Part shown: positions 60,587-64,000 of the stretch, in pieces
How the letters are laid out: every line of letters begins with the position of its first letter
Numbering within the stretch: the stretch's first letter is position 1
Origin: Carex sylvatica
Taxonomy: Eukaryota; Streptophyta; Magnoliopsida; Poales; Cyperaceae
DNA: 64,000 nucleotides
Reading direction: 5' to 3'
NCBI GenBank assembly: GCA_964058845.1
Contig: CAXKVR010000160.1
Span: 1 to 64,000, forward strand
Translations under genes and position numbers: made by a program
Notes under the pieces: model-generated
Told to the model about the DNA's origin: nothing
The model's input: the letters and a program-made list of their open reading frames with translations, nothing else
Database searches by the model: none

Positions 60587-60891
60587 TATTGAAGAATAAA
60601 GATCATTGGCCTCAAAATATTCATCATTGACAGTTTTAGGCAACAAATAAACTAGCCTCCAATTGTACAACTGTACAACTATTTTTGGTACATAGCTTGA
60701 TTCATATAACGGCTAGTTAATCTTTGTAATTAAGACACAATTAGGATGTAGATTGTAGCATAGGTAATTTAGGAAATAGCCCAACGACTAGTTAGAATTT
60801 TAGATTATATATACTCATGTATAGACCATGTAAAAAAAAAATTAAAAAAATCACTGTTAATTCATTCTCTATTCCACTCTAAAATTCAATA
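60587..60891 (+). repeat. 3' LTR of the copia element
   Basis: It directly follows the polypurine tract and matches the 5' LTR along its whole length, ending ATTCAATA before the TGCAT duplication. Confidence 0.95.
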
Positions 60892-60980
60892 TGCATGTAT
60901 ATCGTTATTCTGTGACAAGAGTGAGGTATTCGACGAGGGTATTTTTTACATGTATTTCAGGTACCTGACGAGAGAATATT

Positions 60981-61390
60981 TTACAAGAGTGAGGTTATGG
61001 TACTTTGTAATGCATAGATTGTTTCGTGTATTGAATTTATATCTCTATTTTTAAAGTTTAAACAGTCGATTCAAATTGCTCAACATTATTATCATATGAA
61101 AATATACTTGGAGACCAAATTTTATATTTTTTGAAATATTTTTACTATTTTTTTTATAGGTAGAAAATCAACTTTCGGATGGTCCAGAATTTTTAGATCA
61201 AGTGATTTTCTAATTGTCTAAAAAAATAGTAAAAAAGTTAAAAGAATATTTGGCTTCTAAGTATATTTTCATATGATAATAATATTGAGCAATTCAGATT
61301 GATTATTTAAATTTTGAAGACGAAGATATGAATCTAATACACGGAACAATCCGCGCATTGCAAAGTACCATAACCTTACTCCTTTTACAA
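60981..61390. mobile_element. Foldback element with about 170-bp arms
   Basis: The left arm from TTACAAGAGTGAGGTTATGG mirrors the right arm ending at CCATAACCTTACTCCTTTTA. Matching inner blocks include ATTATCATATGAAAATATAC. It resembles the foldback at 20321-20692 in motif content (CAAATTTTATATTTTTTG). Confidence 0.8.
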
Positions 61391-61802
61391 TTAGTGGTTG
61401 TGGACCATTCTTTTTAACTTTGCATGAATCTGAAAGTCCAATAATAGATCCCTGCACTAGTTCGAATTCCAAAACAATTGAGAGTTAATTTCAAACCGTA
61501 AAGGATACGGATCCCTATCTAATATACATTGTTTAGTACTCTCTTCTTCTCTTGGGAAATTTTTATTGATTGGTCATTTTTCTTTTATAAAACTATTTCA
61601 GAACTTGAAGAAGAAAGCTTCATTGTGTCATGGTGTGAGAAGATAGATGTAGATATGAATATTTTCATATGATACGTACGACGTCTAAAGAAAGAGAGAT
61701 GACATCTGAGAAGTAGGGACTAGGGATCATGCAGCACACCCTTTTCAAAGTCTCTCTCTTGCTCTGTAGTCTTGGGAGTGTGTCCCCTTAAGTATTGCAG
61801 AT
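61391..61802. other. Intergenic DNA
   Basis: Nothing was recognised apart from a GGATACGGATCC segment near 61502 that recalls the small MITE termini. Confidence 0.35.
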
Positions 61803-62189
61803 AAGGGTGCACAAAAAACTCATAGACTCATAATTAGTTCGGAATGAATTTGGATTCAATTAGCTAACATTTTTGAGTTAAAACTAACTCGAGTCAAAAC
61901 TAACTCGGATTTATTGACTCGGTTATCTCACGAATTGAATCCAAATATAATGTTTTGTTAGACTTTAAATTATTTAGTAATTTGGTAAGTTTTGTATTAT
62001 TTAATTATATTTGTCACTGTTTCATTATGTAAAGTTTTAAATTGTGTACTATCTACGATTCACGAGTCGACTCGAGTTGAATTCAAGTTAGAGTTTCTGA
62101 CTCTAAACTTAATTAGCAATTCGGACTTAACTCGTGATTTCACGAGTTGAATCCAAGTTGCCCTCACCTCAACTCATCAGCAGCCCTAT
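61803..62189. mobile_element. hAT-type MITE with ACTCGAGT motifs
   Basis: It begins TAAGGGTGCACAAAAAACTC and ends CAGCAGCCCTA, the same terminal style as 24146-24612. Motifs such as GACTCGAGTTGAATTC and CACGAGTTGAATCC recur. The target duplication is not clear. Confidence 0.65.
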
Positions 62190-63097
62190 TTTGAAATAGT
62201 AAATCATTTTGCTCTCTCCCTTTTGCAGAGTCTACTTGATTCTACAGTGAGAAAGTTCACATATCAGAGTGGTGGCAGTAGAGCTACAGATGCTTCTATT
62301 AAATGATGCATTTTGATGAACTTTTTGCAAGAATTTTTTTACAAAATCAACTCCATGAGATGCTGAAACTACAACATGATGCTCTAGATTTATATTTAGA
62401 CTTTTTTTGTTAGCATTGATATATATGGAGATATTTTTGTGAAAGGAGGGGTAAGTTGTTAAATTTCAAGGGTACTTGTTAGCATTAATATATGTGTTTT
62501 TGTGCTTCTTAAATTTTTGTTTTACTTTTCGGTCAAAAGTGGTGTCTTTTGTTCAAGTCAACATGTACATTGACTCAAGAGAGAAGGTTACAGCTAATAA
62601 GTTTCTATATAAAAAAACAACTAATATAATAAAAAATAATCAATATAATAAAAAACTACCAACTGAATTTTAGATGAACATTGAGACAATATATACTATA
62701 TAAACAATTAATATAATAAAAAATAATTAACATAATAGAAAATAATCAATTGAATTTTAGATGAACATTAAGACAATTGGTATGTCTCATTTTTGAGTAA
62801 TATATAATTATGCAATCAATCTTTAAATTAATCACATTTAAAAAAAATATAGTTCAAACAAATTTTCAATCCACACAGCAACGCGTGGTCGGACACTTAC
62901 TAGTTTAATTATATTTGTCACTGTTTCATTATGTAAAGTTTTAAATTGTGTACTATCTACGATTCACGAGTCGACTCGAGTTGAATTCAAGTTAGAATTT
63001 CTGGCTCAAAACTGAATTAGCAATTCGGACTAAACTCGTGATTTCACGAGTTGAATCCAAGTTACCCTCAACTCAGCTCAACAACAGCCCTATTTTG
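62000..63097. repeat. 194-bp direct duplication of the MITE 3' half
   Basis: 62000-62193 and 62904-63097 are near-identical, starting TTTAATTATATTTGTCACTG and ending CAGCCCTATTTTG. Each copy runs past the MITE terminus into the same TTTTG. The duplication therefore includes flank and is not simply a second insertion. Confidence 0.92.
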
Positions 63098-64000
63098 CAT
63101 AGTTACAATGAAAAATGAACAGTCGAATTAATTTCTGTCAGGTCAAACTTAACTTGACATCCATAAAACTATAGGGTCTATTTTAAAATTTATGTCAAGT
63201 TGAAAGGACGATCCGGACCTATTGTGTTGGATGTGAATTCGTAGTTCTTGTGGAGGAATTGAGCAGGGATTTTTTTTCTTCTACTGTCTTAATATTTTAT
63301 AATTTAAACTTTACTATCTCTCTTTTCTTTTCTTTTTTAAAAATATTGATAGAGGCTACCAATTGATTACAACATTTCTGGACTACTAATAACCTCAACT
63401 TAAATTACAATTATTATAGACCTTTATTAGTCATCTAACCTATTTCTTCTCTGATAGCTGATTCAGTACAATATCTCATTCAGAATTGCGCTTCTTGCAG
63501 AATCTGTTGTATCAATAAGTTTGGAGGCTTGAACTTGTCAGAAAACACATTGTTGTTCCTTTGTTTCCATAAATTTCACAACGTACACATAAACAAATTT
63601 GTCCAATCCTCTCTTTTCGTGGCCGCACCCTGACTAAACTTTACTATTGATTTCAGAAAATTTTCAATATTACTATCTATGCGTACATGATTTAAGTAGA
63701 CAAATTAAGTGATATAATTTAAGTAGACAAATTAAGTGATCGATCTAATTCATGAAGTCATTAATTGATCGATCAGTTTAATTAAAGCATTTGAGTTTAT
63801 TTTTACCTACATGATCACATTGTCTACTTGAATTGTGGTCATGTACGCATATATAATAACCGTAGCTAATTTCACGTTGTTTGTTATTTTTTTATTATTA
63901 ATATGAGTCGCTAATTAGTTTGGAAAAAAAGTCGGAAAATTAAAGCATTTGAGTGATTCTGCTGATCGAAATTCTTTCATAAATTTTGTTCGAATTAATC
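63098..64000. other. Intergenic DNA to the window edge
   Basis: No gene was recognised. A 24-bp unit containing TTTAAGTAGACAAATTAAGTG is repeated twice near 63690-63740. Confidence 0.4.

Larger units (their letters stand above)
55974..60891 (+). mobile_element. Ty1/copia LTR retrotransposon, decayed
   Basis: Two LTRs of about 305-309 bp, a 5-bp target duplication TGCAT (55969-55973 and 60892-60896), a primer-binding site TGGTATCAGAGC (56283-56294) complementary to initiator tRNA-Met, and a polypurine tract (GAGGGGGAG just before 60587) define the element. The internal order protease, integrase, reverse transcriptase, RNase H is the copia order. Confidence 0.97.

Noticed and set aside
1..64000. 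tRNA, rRNA, snRNA or miRNA genes
   Set aside because: No convincing cloverleaf with conserved boxes or rRNA/snRNA signature was seen by eye. The hairpins found belong to transposons. A covariance-model search would be needed to exclude small RNA genes.

Overview
This is nuclear DNA from a flowering plant, most probably a eudicot. It has spliced genes with short exons and AT-rich introns, an orthologue of the plant NAD+ carrier NDT1, a plant PEX11A, and a dense load of plant transposons (MULE, hAT, Harbinger, L1-type LINE, Ty1/copia). I cannot fix the species from sequence alone. No organellar, bacterial or viral genes were seen.

Four cellular genes can be supported. (1) 723-5897 (+): a nine-exon NAD+ carrier (NDT1-like, 312 aa). 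(2) 16033-16824 (+): a single-exon peroxisome proliferation factor, PEX11A-like, 263 aa. (3) 31484-34179 (+): a five-exon gene with a charged, low-complexity N-terminus and a C-terminal half resembling the DUF6598 domain of jasmonate-induced JIP60-type proteins; its first intron appears to be GC-AG. (4) 51752-52615 (-): an intronless, apparently intact ribosome-inactivating protein (rRNA N-glycosylase) domain without a signal peptide. JIP60-type proteins join a RIP domain to a DUF6598 domain, so finding the two as separate genes about 17.6 kb apart is the most interesting gene-level observation. On the minus strand there is also a decayed kinesin-14 (48.1-51.6 kb) and a PHD-finger exon of a larger or broken gene (37.75-37.9 kb, possible upstream exons to about 41.2 kb).

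Most of the rest is mobile DNA. At 8350-14274 a 215-bp MITE (9-bp target duplication) is split by a 5.7-kb MULE with its own perfect 9-bp target duplication. The MULE holds a broken transposase (-) and a broken plant-mobile-domain (PMD) gene (+). A second copy of the same small MITE family lies at 15066-15276, and an hAT-type MITE at 15295-15830 ends 13 bp before the likely PEX11A TATA box. An L1-type LINE (25937-29898, 12-bp target duplication, 5'-truncated) is antisense. A MULE-type element at 34757-35650 carries three 27-nt hairpins with a compensatory base-pair change. A 3.3-kb Harbinger-type element (43879-47162) is filled with tandem repeats and more than ten copies of a TTTTACAGTATT motif. 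A Ty1/copia element (55974-60891) has paired LTRs, a 5-bp target duplication, a decayed pol and no recognisable gag capsid region. Several hAT-type MITE families with TAGGG-like ends and 8-bp target duplications are scattered throughout.

The genes do not form an operon-like unit. The only functional link I can argue from content is the RIP/DUF6598 pair. All coordinates and comparisons were made by eye.
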